64,000 nucleotides of DNA from an uncultured Pseudacidovorax sp. Its GTDB lineage: Bacteria; Pseudomonadota; Gammaproteobacteria; Burkholderiales; Burkholderiaceae_C. Where the stretch lies: assembly GCF_913773995.1 (NCBI RefSeq), contig NZ_CAJYES010000076.1:1-64000 (forward strand), read 5' to 3'. Within the stretch, counting starts at the first letter, position 1, and each line of letters begins with the position of its first letter. The notes beneath the pieces are model-generated. The model saw only the letters and a list, made by a program, of their open reading frames with translations, searched no databases and was not told where the DNA came from. This document shows positions 17,502 to 25,988 of the stretch, in pieces. Both the position numbers and the translations under genes were made by a program.

Positions 17502-20081
17502 TCAGTCGACGTCAGCGATGCGCTGCGCCAGATGCGCCAGCGCCTCTTCGACCTGATCGACGAGGATCAGGGACAGGTCGCCCGGCGCCAGCCGCTCCAG
17601 TGCCGCGTCGATGGCCAGGAACTCGCCGCGGATCTCTTCCACATGCGCGGTGCGGCGGGCACCCTGCAGGCCCTGGCGCAACAGGGCGATCACCTCGCCG
17701 TCGGCCCGGCCACGCTGGGCGGCGTCCTGGTAGAGGATGACGTCGTCGAAGGCCTCGCCCAGGATGGCGGTCTGGTCGCGGATGTCCTCGTCGCGGCGGT
17801 CACCTGCGCCACTGATGACCACCGAACGGCGCTTGGCCGGCAGCGTCTCGATGGCCGCCACCAGCGCCTTCATGGCATCGGTGTTGTGGCCATAGTCGGC
17901 GATCACCGTCGCGCCCTTGTAGTCCATCACGTTGAAGCGGCCGGGCACGCCGGCGGCGTCGTTCTTGAAGCTGGCCAGGCCGCGGCGGATGGTGTCCCAG
18001 TCCAGGCCCACGGCCCAGGCCGCGGCCACGGCAGCCATCACGTTCTCGACCTGGAAGGGCAGGGTGCCGCCACGGGTGATCGGCACGTCGCGCAGCGCGA
18101 CGCGCTCGCGCCAGGCGCCCTCGGCGGCGATCAGCGTGTCGCGGTCGACATAGACCGTGCGCTTGCCCTGGGCCCGGTGCGTGGCCATGACGGGATGCTG
18201 TCGGTCGGCCGCGAAGTAGATGACATGGCCCGGGCAGGCGGCGGCCATCGCCGCCACATGCGGGTCGGCGGCGTTGAGCACGCCCCAGCCGCTGGGTGCC
18301 ACGTTGCGCACGATCACCCGCTTGACGGCGGCGAGGTCCTCCACCGTGTGGATGTAGTTCATGCCCAGGTGGTCGCCACTGCCCACGTTGGTCACCACGG
18401 CGACGGTGCAGCGGTCGAAGCCCAGGCCTTCGCGCAGGATGCCGCCGCGCGCGACTTCGAAGACGGCGGCTTCGACCTCGGGATGCAGCAGCACGTTGCG
18501 TGCGCTCTTAGGGCCGCTGCAGTCGCCGCTGTCGGTCTGGCGGCCGTTGACGTAGACGCCATCGGTGTTGGTCATGCCGGTGACCATGCCGCTGGCCGCC
18601 AGCAGGTGGTTGATCAGGCGCGTCGTGGTGGTCTTGCCGTTGGTGCCGGTGACCGCGATGACCGGCACGCGGCCGTCGTCACCATCGGCGTAGAGCTGGT
18701 CCACGATGGCCTCGCCCACCGGCCGGCCGCGGCCGAAGGAGGGACTGATGTGCATGCGCAGGCCGGGCGCGGCATTGACCTCGACGATGCCGCCGTGCTG
18801 CTCCTCCAGCGGGCGGATCACGTTCTCGCAGACCATGTCCACGCCGCAGATGTGCAGGCCCACCATCTGCGCCGCGTCGACCGCGCGGGCGGCGATCTCG
18901 GGATGCACGGTGTCGGTCACGTCGGTGGCCGTACCGCCGGTGGAGAGGTTGGCGTTGTTGCGCAGCACCACACGCTGGCCCAGGGCCGGCACGCTGTCGG
19001 GCATCAGGCCCTGCGCCTCCAGCCGGCCCAGCGCGATGTCGTCCAGGCGGATCTTGGTGAGCGAGGTCGCATGGCCTTCGCCGCGGCGCGGGTCCTGGTT
19101 GACTACGTCGACCAGCTGGCGCACGGTGCTGTGGCCGTCGCCGATCACCTGCGGCGGATCGCGCCGGGCGGCGGCGATCAGCCGGTCGCCCACCACCAGC
19201 AGGCGGTAGTCGAAGCCGGGCAGGAACTTCTCGACCAGCACCTCGCCGTAGTGCGCGGCCGAGGCATAGGCGGCGTCGAACTGCGCGCGGGTGGCGATGT
19301 TGACCGTCACGCCCTTGCCCTGGTTGCCGTCCTGCGGCTTGGCGACCACGGGCAGGCCGATCTCGAGCGCGGCGGTCCAGCCGTCGTCCGCGCTGGTGAC
19401 CGGCCGGCCCAGCGGCACGGGCACGCCGGCCGAATGCAGCAGCTGCTTGGTGAGCTCCTTGTCCTGCGCGATCGATTCGGCGATGCCCGAGGTGGCGTCC
19501 ACTTCGGCGGCCTGGATGCGGCGCTGGCGCACGCCCCAGCCGAACTGCACCAGGCTGCCGGTGGTCAGGCGCTGGTACGGAATGCCGCGCGCCACGGCCG
19601 CATCGACGATGGCGCCGGTGCTGGGGCCCAGGCGCTCGTCTTCGTCCAGTTCCCGCAGTTTGGCGATGGCAGCAGCCGAGTCGAAACTGCCGCCTTCGGC
19701 CGGATCGAGCGCGGCACGCAGCAGCTGCGTCGCCAGCTCGACGGCGCGTCGGCCCACCGCCTCCTGGGTGTACTGCACCGCCACCAGGAAGATGCCTTCC
19801 TCGCGGGCGCGCGTGGTGCGGCCGAAGATCACCTCGCAGCCGGCCTGGGCCTGCAGCGCCACGGCGGCGTTCTCCAGCACGTGGGCGGCGCTCAGGGGCT
19901 GGCCCAGCACCACCGGGTGCAGCTCGCCGATGGTGGGGAAGAGGGCGCGCAGCCGCGGCTCGAAGCCGGGGATCTGCTCGACGGCCTGCTCGACGGCGCT
20001 GCACGAGACGACCAGCTCGATGCAGGTGTGGCGGCTCCAGAGGTTGGGGCCGCGCAGGGCGCGGGTACGGATGATGTCCAT
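17502..20081 (-). CDS. cphA: cyanophycin synthetase CphA
   Basis: CphA builds the storage polymer multi-L-arginyl-poly-L-aspartate from Asp, Arg and ATP in the cytoplasm. The 859 residues are the usual length. The order is an N-terminal domain (1-160), an ATP-grasp domain (about 210-470, with LPVVAKPQDGNQGKG and the EVNAAPGLRMH signature) and a Mur-ligase-like domain with an intact P-loop GTNGKTTTT (479-487). The Mur C-terminal region follows (FNVMDYKGATVIADYGHN, then SGAGDRRDEDI). It lies 14 bp after the cphA' gene on the same strand. All key motifs look functional. Confidence 0.97.
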   Translation of the reverse strand: MDIIRTRALRGPNLWSRHTCIELVVSCSAVEQAVEQIPGFEPRLRALFPTIGELHPVVLGQPLSAAHVLENAAVALQAQAGCEVIFGRTTRAREEGIFLVAVQYTQEAVGRRAVELATQLLRAALDPAEGGSFDSAAAIAKLRELDEDERLGPSTGAIVDAAVARGIPYQRLTTGSLVQFGWGVRQRRIQAAEVDATSGIAESIAQDKELTKQLLHSAGVPVPLGRPVTSADDGWTAALEIGLPVVAKPQDGNQGKGVTVNIATRAQFDAAYASAAHYGEVLVEKFLPGFDYRLLVVGDRLIAAARRDPPQVIGDGHSTVRQLVDVVNQDPRRGEGHATSLTKIRLDDIALGRLEAQGLMPDSVPALGQRVVLRNNANLSTGGTATDVTDTVHPEIAARAVDAAQMVGLHICGVDMVCENVIRPLEEQHGGIVEVNAAPGLRMHISPSFGRGRPVGEAIVDQLYADGDDGRVPVIAVTGTNGKTTTTRLINHLLAASGMVTGMTNTDGVYVNGRQTDSGDCSGPKSARNVLLHPEVEAAVFEVARGGILREGLGFDRCTVAVVTNVGSGDHLGMNYIHTVEDLAAVKRVIVRNVAPSGWGVLNAADPHVAAMAAACPGHVIYFAADRQHPVMATHRAQGKRTVYVDRDTLIAAEGAWRERVALRDVPITRGGTLPFQVENVMAAVAAAWAVGLDWDTIRRGLASFKNDAAGVPGRFNVMDYKGATVIADYGHNTDAMKALVAAIETLPAKRRSVVISGAGDRRDEDIRDQTAILGEAFDDVILYQDAAQRGRADGEVIALLRQGLQGARRTAHVEEIRGEFLAIDAALERLAPGDLSLILVDQVEEALAHLAQRIADVD

Positions 20082-20095
20082 GGGGCGATCTCGTC

Positions 20096-22345
20096 TCAGG
20101 CGAGTTGCAGCGAAGCGGCGGGCTGGCTCTGGTCGAGCTGCAGCGAAGCGGTGGCCAGTTGAAGGTCGGCCTCGAAGGCCTCGATGCCGGCACCGATCAG
20201 GTTCAGCGGAATGGCCATGGCCCAGGCGGCGGCCACGGCGGCCAGCACGCTTTCGATGCCGACGCCGGCATGGTGGGCGCTCCAGACCGTCAGGCGGCCC
20301 AGGCCGGGAAGGAAGGATTCGCTGGTGCCGTGGGCCAGCACGATGCGGTCCTGCCGCACCGTGACCACCTTGCCGCCCGCAGCCATGTGCGCGGCGAGGG
20401 GCGCGGCGTGCGGATCGGCGGCGTACAGGATCACCTCTCCGTCGCACAGCGGCGCCATGCCGGCCACGCGCGCATCGGCGGCGTTGAGCACGGCGGTGCC
20501 GTAGTCCAGAACCACGTCGACCTGGGTGCGCAGCACCTTGACCATCTGGTCGCTCTCGGTGATGTCCTCGTGGGCGAGCTGTTCGGCGCCCTCCAGGTCG
20601 GTCACGATGCCGATCTCGCAGCGGTCGTAGGGCAGGCCGTCGGCCAGGATGGTGGCGGCGCCGTTCTCGATCACCACCGCCTCGACCTGCCGGTTGACCA
20701 GCAAGCGGCGGCCGGCGGCCCAGTGGGCGCTGTCGCGGGTGTCGACGCGGCGGCGGTCCAGAAACAGGCCGTCACGGCAGGCCAGGCCCACATGGCGGCC
20801 CGAAAGCCCCACCAGCCAGGCCACCAGGCGGGCCAGCACCGCGTTCTCGCGCGAGCCGGCCACGCCGACCACGGGAATGCGGCCGGGCCGCTCGTCGTCG
20901 GATTCGGGGAACAGGTGATCGCAGATGGCGCGGCCCACCGGTCGCGGCGAGCCGACGGCGGGCTTGAGGTGCATCAGCAGGCCGGGGCCGGCGTTGACCT
21001 CGACGATGGCGCCGCCCTGCGACTGCAGGGGCCGGCCGACGTCCAGGCAGACCAGGTCGATGCCCGCGATGTCCAGGCCCACGGCACGTGCGGCCAGGGT
21101 GGCCGCGTAGGCGACCTCGGGGTGGACCTGGTCGGTGCAGTCCACGCCCAGGTTGCCGTTGCGCTGGATGATGACCTCCTGGCCCGCCTCCGGCACCGAT
21201 TCGCCCGTCAGGCTCTGGCGCTGCAGTTCCAGCTGCAGCTTCGCATCGGTCGCCAGCACGATGAGGTCGAGCGGGAATTCTTCTTCCGCACCACGGCGCG
21301 GATCGCTGTTGAGCTGGCTCTCGATCAGCTCGGCGACGGTGGACCGGCCATCGCCCGTCACGGTGATGATCTCGCCGCGCGCTGCGGCGACCACCTCGCC
21401 GCCCACCACCAGCAGGCGGTGCTCCTGGCCACGGATGAAGCGTTCGACCATCACGCCGCTGCCCTCGGGCTCGGCCACGGCGTAGGCGGCCAGCACCTCT
21501 TCGCGGGTACGCAGGTCCAGCGAGACGCCACGGCCATGGTTGGCGTCCACCGGCTTGACGGCCACGGGCAGGCCGATGTCCTCGGCGGCCTCCCAGGCCT
21601 CTTCGGCGGAAGCGACCTCCTGGCCCTCCGGCACCGGCACGCCGCAGCTGGCCAGCAGCGACTTGGTCAGCTGCTTGTCGCTGGCGATGGATTCGCCGAT
21701 GGCGCTGGTGTGGTCGGTCTCGGCGGTCCAGATGCGCTGCTGGCGGGCGCCATGGCCCAACTGGACCAGGTTGCCGCTGTTCAGGCGCAGCGAAGGAATG
21801 CCGCGGTCGACGGCGGCGGCCACGATGGCCGCGGTGCTCGGCCCCAGGTAGCACTCGTCCACCTTGGCCTTGACGGCGGTGACGGCCTTCTGCACCTCTG
21901 CGGCGTCGTAGGCATCGCCGTTGATGGCGGCCATCAGCAGCCGATGGCCTTCATGCAGGGCGGTGCGGGCCACCTGCTCCTCGCGGGCGCGGAACACCAT
22001 GCGGTAGACGCCGTGCTTGGACGTGCTTCGCGTCTGGCCGAAGCCGGTGGGCATGCCGGCCAGGTTGAGCAGCTCGATCACCACATGCTCCAGCACATGG
22101 CCGGCCCAGGTGCCTTCGGTCAACCGCTGCAGGAAGCCACCGCGCTCGCCCACGCCGCAGTGGTGCTCGATCAGGGCCGGCAGCAGGGACGTGAGCCGCT
22201 CGGGAAAACCCTCGATCTTGTTGGAGGGAAAGTCTTCCAGCGGGCCCAGGTCCAGCCAGGTCTCCAGCACGGGGCGGTAGGTCCAGACGTTGGGGCCACG
22301 CAGGTAGCGGATGCGCAGCAGGCGGATGTCGTCGAAACGGGGCAT
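20096..22345 (-). CDS. cphA': CphA' (cyanophycin synthetase-like, ligase P-loop lost)
   Basis: This 749-residue paralogue of CphA lies directly upstream of cphA. It keeps the N-terminal domain and ATP-grasp domain (LPVAVKPVDANHGRG, EVNAGPGLLMH). Where CphA has GTNGKTTTT it reads AGSRENAVL (496-504), so the Mur-type ligase half should not bind ATP. It also ends about 110 residues early, without the Mur C-terminal domain, in a repetitive tail (LQLATASLQLDQSQPAASLQ). Such CphA' proteins accompany CphA in betaproteobacteria, and cyanobacterial CphA2 shows a similar loss. Whether CphA' acts with CphA or separately is not decided by the sequence. Confidence 0.92.
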   Translation of the reverse strand: MPRFDDIRLLRIRYLRGPNVWTYRPVLETWLDLGPLEDFPSNKIEGFPERLTSLLPALIEHHCGVGERGGFLQRLTEGTWAGHVLEHVVIELLNLAGMPTGFGQTRSTSKHGVYRMVFRAREEQVARTALHEGHRLLMAAINGDAYDAAEVQKAVTAVKAKVDECYLGPSTAAIVAAAVDRGIPSLRLNSGNLVQLGHGARQQRIWTAETDHTSAIGESIASDKQLTKSLLASCGVPVPEGQEVASAEEAWEAAEDIGLPVAVKPVDANHGRGVSLDLRTREEVLAAYAVAEPEGSGVMVERFIRGQEHRLLVVGGEVVAAARGEIITVTGDGRSTVAELIESQLNSDPRRGAEEEFPLDLIVLATDAKLQLELQRQSLTGESVPEAGQEVIIQRNGNLGVDCTDQVHPEVAYAATLAARAVGLDIAGIDLVCLDVGRPLQSQGGAIVEVNAGPGLLMHLKPAVGSPRPVGRAICDHLFPESDDERPGRIPVVGVAGSRENAVLARLVAWLVGLSGRHVGLACRDGLFLDRRRVDTRDSAHWAAGRRLLVNRQVEAVVIENGAATILADGLPYDRCEIGIVTDLEGAEQLAHEDITESDQMVKVLRTQVDVVLDYGTAVLNAADARVAGMAPLCDGEVILYAADPHAAPLAAHMAAGGKVVTVRQDRIVLAHGTSESFLPGLGRLTVWSAHHAGVGIESVLAAVAAAWAMAIPLNLIGAGIEAFEADLQLATASLQLDQSQPAASLQLA

Positions 22346-22478
22346 GGATGCGTTGATAGGCGTTCGATGGAAGCGGGCAGGGGCGCCGTGCGGCGTGCCC
22401 GGATCAGTGGAGAGAATCGGCGCCCGACCGGCGCGCGGGTGGGACCTGCCACAGGTCCTCGACCATCCAACACAACGA
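22346..22478. promoter_or_regulatory. divergent intergenic region between cphA' and the ABC transporter
   Basis: These 133 bp separate the outward-facing starts of cphA' (minus) and the ABC transporter (plus), so both promoters should lie here or just inside the genes. I could not assign confident -35/-10 boxes. The plus-strand end is AT-richer (22466-22480) just before the chosen ATG. Neither start has a strong ribosome site. Confidence 0.35.
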
Positions 22479-24761
22479 ATGACAAATCACGATTCAGTCG
22501 GTGCCCCAGGGGGCGAATCGGCCTCGGCGGTACGCGTCCCTGCTGTCGGAGAAAGCCGCGTGCCGGTGTCGGATAACGTTCTGGTCACCCTTTTGGTTGA
22601 CCTGGACGAGGCGCTGCGCTTCGCTCAGGAGACCCAGCTGCACCTGACGTCGACCCAGTTGCGCGAGGTCTCGCCGGACGGCCGCGCGCGGGTCTGGCCG
22701 CTGGCGGCCCCGGGCCTGCAGCTGCGTCTGGCCGAGCACGCCGGCGTCGCCACCCTGGATCTGCTGGGCACCCAGGGCCTGCTGGCGCGCTGGCGCTTCA
22801 CACTGGTGGGCCAGGCGGCGGCCGTGCGGTTGGTGCGGCTGTTCGAGCAGCTGCGCGGTGGCGGTATCCAGCCCGAAGCGGCCGATGCCGACGAGGCGGT
22901 CGACACCGAGCTGCAGTCCGCACCCTCGACCTGGGTGCTGCTGCGGCTGTGGCGCTTTGCCCATCCCTACCGGCTGCAGCTGTTCTGGGGGTTTGCCCTG
23001 ACCCTGCTGGCCACCGGTGCGACGCTGGTGCCGCCCTACCTGACCATCCCGCTGATGGACGACATCCTGATCCCCTACCAGAACGGCAAGCCCATCGCCC
23101 CCGGCGAAGTGGCGCTGTACCTGGGCGGGCTGCTGGGTGCGGCCCTGGTGGGCTGGGGCCTGGGCTGGGCGCGCACCTACCTGCTGGCGCTGGTCAGCGA
23201 GCGCATCGGTGCCGACCTGCGCACCACCACCTACGAACACCTGCTCACGCTGCCGCTGGATTACTTCGGCGGCAAGCGCACCGGCGACCTGATGGCGCGC
23301 ATCGGTTCGGAGACGGACCGCATCAACGTCTTCCTGTCGCTGCACGCGCTCGATTTCCTCACCGACCTGATCATGATCGGCATGACGGCGGTGATCCTGG
23401 TGTCGATCAACCCGCTGCTGGCGGTGGTCACGCTGGTGCCGCTGCCCATCATTGCCTGGATGATCCATGTGGTGCGCGACAAGCTTCGCACCGGCTTCGA
23501 GAAGATCGACCGGGTCTGGAGCGAGGTCACCAACGTGCTGGCCGACACCATTCCGGGCATCCGCGTGGTCAAGGCCTTCGCGCAGGAGAAGCGCGAGGCC
23601 GAGCGCTTCCGCGCCGCCAACACCCACAACCTGCAGGCCAACGACCGGCTCAACCGCACCTGGAGCCTGTTCACGCCCACCGTCACGCTGATGACCGAGA
23701 TCGGCCTGTTGGTGGTGTGGGCCTTCGGCGTCTGGCAGGTGGCGCGCGACCACATCACGGTGGGTGTGCTCACGGCCTTCATCGCCTACATCGGCCGCTT
23801 CTACACGCGGCTCGATTCGATGAGCCGCATCGTCTCGGTGACGCAGAAGGCGGCGGCCGGTGCCAAGCGCATCTTCGACATCCTCGACCACGTGAGCACC
23901 GTGCCCGACCCGGTGCAGCCGGTGCGCCTGCCGCAGGTGCAGGGCGCCATCGAGCTGCGCGGCGTGGGCTTCCGCTACGGCGCACGCTCGGTGATCCGCG
24001 ACCTGAACCTGCAGATCCGCCCGGGTGAGATGATCGGCCTGGCCGGCCACAGCGGCTCGGGCAAGAGCACGCTGGTCAACCTGATCTGCCGCTTCCACGA
24101 CGTGAGCGAGGGCGCGATCCTGGTCGACGGCCAGGACGTGCGCCGCTTCGCCGTGGCCGACTTCCGGCGGCATGTGGGGCTGGTGCTGCAGGAGCCCTTC
24201 CTCTTCTTCGGCACCATCGCGCAGAACATCGCCTATGGTCGGCCCGATGCCAGCCGCGAGGAGATCGTGGCCGCGGCGCGCGCGGCCCATGCGCACGACT
24301 TCATCCTGCGGCTGCCGCAGGGCTACGACTCGCTGGTGGGCGAGCGCGGCCAGGGCCTGTCGGGTGGCGAGCGCCAGCGCATCAGCATCGCCCGTGCGCT
24401 GTTGATCGACCCGCGCATCCTGATCCTGGACGAAGCCACCTCGGCCGTCGACACCGAGACCGAAAAGGAGATCCAGAAGGCGCTGGACAACCTGGTCAAG
24501 GGCCGCACGACCATCGCCATCGCCCACCGCCTGTCGACGCTGCGCAAGGCCGACCGGCTGGTGGTGATGGACCGCGGTGAGATCGTCGAGGTCGGGCCGC
24601 ACGACGAACTCATGGCCCGCCAGGGCGCCTACTGGCGGCTCTACCAGGCGCAGCAGCGCCAGGCCGAGGACGACGAAAAGGCGCAGGCCGATGTGGCCGA
24701 GATCGCCTCGGTGGCCGTGGCGCTCGACACCCACGCCGCCCATCCCGCAGGAGACGCCTGA
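22479..24761 (+). CDS. cyanophycin-associated ABC exporter (fused TMD-NBD)
   Basis: This is a 760-residue half-transporter. It has an N-terminal extension of about 135 residues, six membrane helices of the ABC exporter type (about 150-440) and a nucleotide-binding domain with Walker A GHSGSGKSTLVN, signature [16 protein letters not shown], Walker B ILILDEATSAVD and the H-loop AIAHRLST. It is divergent from cphA'. Its stop overlaps the DUF1854 gene by one base (TGATG). I know this ABC plus DUF1854 pair as a standard neighbour of cph genes in Burkholderiales, but the substrate is unknown. The longer upstream reading frame crosses the intergenic region; the ATG at 22479 is my choice. Confidence 0.88.
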   Translation: MTNHDSVGAPGGESASAVRVPAVGESRVPVSDNVLVTLLVDLDEALRFAQETQLHLTSTQLREVSPDGRARVWPLAAPGLQLRLAEHAGVATLDLLGTQGLLARWRFTLVGQAAAVRLVRLFEQLRGGGIQPEAADADEAVDTELQSAPSTWVLLRLWRFAHPYRLQLFWGFALTLLATGATLVPPYLTIPLMDDILIPYQNGKPIAPGEVALYLGGLLGAALVGWGLGWARTYLLALVSERIGADLRTTTYEHLLTLPLDYFGGKRTGDLMARIGSETDRINVFLSLHALDFLTDLIMIGMTAVILVSINPLLAVVTLVPLPIIAWMIHVVRDKLRTGFEKIDRVWSEVTNVLADTIPGIRVVKAFAQEKREAERFRAANTHNLQANDRLNRTWSLFTPTVTLMTEIGLLVVWAFGVWQVARDHITVGVLTAFIAYIGRFYTRLDSMSRIVSVTQKAAAGAKRIFDILDHVSTVPDPVQPVRLPQVQGAIELRGVGFRYGARSVIRDLNLQIRPGEMIGLAGHSGSGKSTLVNLICRFHDVSEGAILVDGQDVRRFAVADFRRHVGLVLQEPFLFFGTIAQNIAYGRPDASREEIVAAARAAHAHDFILRLPQGYDSLVGERGQGLSGGERQRISIARALLIDPRILILDEATSAVDTETEKEIQKALDNLVKGRTTIAIAHRLSTLRKADRLVVMDRGEIVEVGPHDELMARQGAYWRLYQAQQRQAEDDEKAQADVAEIASVAVALDTHAAHPAGDA

Positions 24762-25243
24762 TGGCTGCCGAATCGATGAACGACGCCGGCCTGCAACTGC
24801 AGCGCGATGCCCTCGGCACCTTGCTGTGGACCGGCCCCACCGGACGCGCCGAGCCTGTCGTGCCGGTGCGCGCCTTTCCGCTCAGCGCGCCGGGCGAAGG
24901 CGTCTCGCTGGTCGGCGCCGACGGCCGCGAGCGCTGCTGGATCGCCCGCACCGACGCGCTCCCGCCTGCGACGCGCGCCTTGCTGGACGAGGCGCTGGCG
25001 CCACGCGACTTCGCGCCCGAGCTGCAGCAGCTGGTGGATGTCTCCACCTTCGCCGTGCCCAGCACCTGGACCGTGCGCACCGACCGAGGTGACACCCGCT
25101 TCGTGCTGCGCGCCGAGGAGGACATCCGCCGCCTCGAAGACGGCGGCCTGCTCATCACCAGCGCCCACGGCGTGCACTTCCGCATCTCCCGCCCGATGGC
25201 GCTGGATCGCGCCTCTCGCAAGCTGCTGGAGCGCTTTCTCTGA
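24761..25243 (+). CDS. DUF1854 protein, cyanophycin-associated
   Basis: The 160-residue cytoplasmic protein matches the DUF1854 family that accompanies cyanophycin ABC transporters. Recognisable segments are VPVRAFPLSAPGEGVSLVG near the start, VSTFAVPSTWTVRTDRGDT in the middle, and EEDIRRLEDGGLLITSAHG followed by DRASRKLLERFL. It has no membrane segment or catalytic motif that I can see. It is translationally coupled to the ABC gene (one-base overlap), so the two products probably act together. The N-terminal extension of the ABC transporter may be its contact surface, but that is speculation. Confidence 0.82.
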   Translation: MAAESMNDAGLQLQRDALGTLLWTGPTGRAEPVVPVRAFPLSAPGEGVSLVGADGRERCWIARTDALPPATRALLDEALAPRDFAPELQQLVDVSTFAVPSTWTVRTDRGDTRFVLRAEEDIRRLEDGGLLITSAHGVHFRISRPMALDRASRKLLERFL

Positions 25244-25308
25244 GGCAGGACCGGGCTGCATCAATTTCGATAGACTGCATCAAATCCAGTTTTGCGCATC
25301 TAGCTGAC

Positions 25309-25536
25309 ATGCGAACCACCGTGACGATCGACGACGACGCATTCGGCACCGCGCAGGCCTATGCGCAGGCGCGCGGGTTGAAGCTGGGTGAGGCCCTGTC
25401 CGAGCTGATCCGGCGGGGCAGCAGCGAGCGCCTGGCCCTGCGCAAGTCGGGCGAGGTCTGGGTGTTCGACCTGCCGCCGGACACGCCCCGCGTCAGTGCC
25501 CGGCAGGTGCGCGACCTGCTGGACGAGGCGCCGTGA
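25309..25536 (+). CDS. vapB: VapB-type ribbon-helix-helix antitoxin
   Basis: This 75-residue antitoxin begins with the ribbon-helix-helix DNA-binding segment MRTTVTIDDDAFGTAQAYA, followed by ARGLKLGEALSELIRRG. The C-terminal part (VWVFDLPPDTPRVSARQVRD) would wrap the toxin. It overlaps the toxin gene by 4 bp (GTGA). Upstream are two direct repeats, CTGCATCAA at 25256 and 25275, that could be its autoregulatory operator. Confidence 0.82.
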   Translation: MRTTVTIDDDAFGTAQAYAQARGLKLGEALSELIRRGSSERLALRKSGEVWVFDLPPDTPRVSARQVRDLLDEAP

Positions 25537-25970
25537 GCCACCTGCTGGATGCCAATGCGCTGATCGCCCTGTGCTGGCCGGCGCACGAGCACCACGAGCG
25601 CATGCTGGCCTGGTTCCGCACGCATGCGCGGCAGGGCTGGGCCACCAGCGTGCTCACGCAGTCCGCGCTGGTGCGCATCGTCTGCCAGCCTGCCTTTGCC
25701 GGCCGGGCGGTCTCGGTGCAGGAGGCGGGCGAGCTGCTGCTGCGCAACACCGCACATCCGCGGCATCGGCTGCTGCCCTTGGATTTCGGCTTTGCCGAGG
25801 TACTCGGGCATTGCACCGGCGGGCTGTTCGGCCATCGGCAGATCACCGACGCCTGGCTGCTCACCCAGGCGATCCGCTCGGGTGTCCGGTTGCTCAGCTT
25901 CGACAGCGGCATCGACCGGCTGCTCGCATCGCCCGCCGAACGGGTCCAGCACATCGCGCGTCCTGCTTGA
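25533..25970 (+). CDS. vapC: VapC-type PIN-domain protein
   Basis: The 145-residue PIN-domain protein starts at a GTG overlapping the antitoxin stop. PIN ribonucleases coordinate magnesium through several acidic residues. Here the first Asp is present (LLDANALIAL, residue 6), as are the later ones (ITDAWLL and SFDSG). The second conserved position, usually Glu in the TENG/TELG segment of this subfamily, reads TQSA (WATSVLTQSALVRI), so nuclease activity may be altered. It is paired with vapB and would otherwise act as a growth-arresting RNase. Confidence 0.8.
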   Translation: MSHLLDANALIALCWPAHEHHERMLAWFRTHARQGWATSVLTQSALVRIVCQPAFAGRAVSVQEAGELLLRNTAHPRHRLLPLDFGFAEVLGHCTGGLFGHRQITDAWLLTQAIRSGVRLLSFDSGIDRLLASPAERVQHIARPA

Positions 25971-25988
25971 ACGTCTGAGAGATTTCTG

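Noticed and set aside
17250..20162. 970-codon open frame on the plus strand opposite cphA
   Set aside because: Composition is rich in His, Gly, Arg and Gln, as in many high-GC antisense frames, and it mirrors a complete, motif-verified cphA.
22311..22478. N-terminal extension of the ABC exporter to 22311
   Set aside because: The added 56 residues are Arg/Pro/Gly-rich, overlap the start of cphA' and would consume the divergent promoter region.
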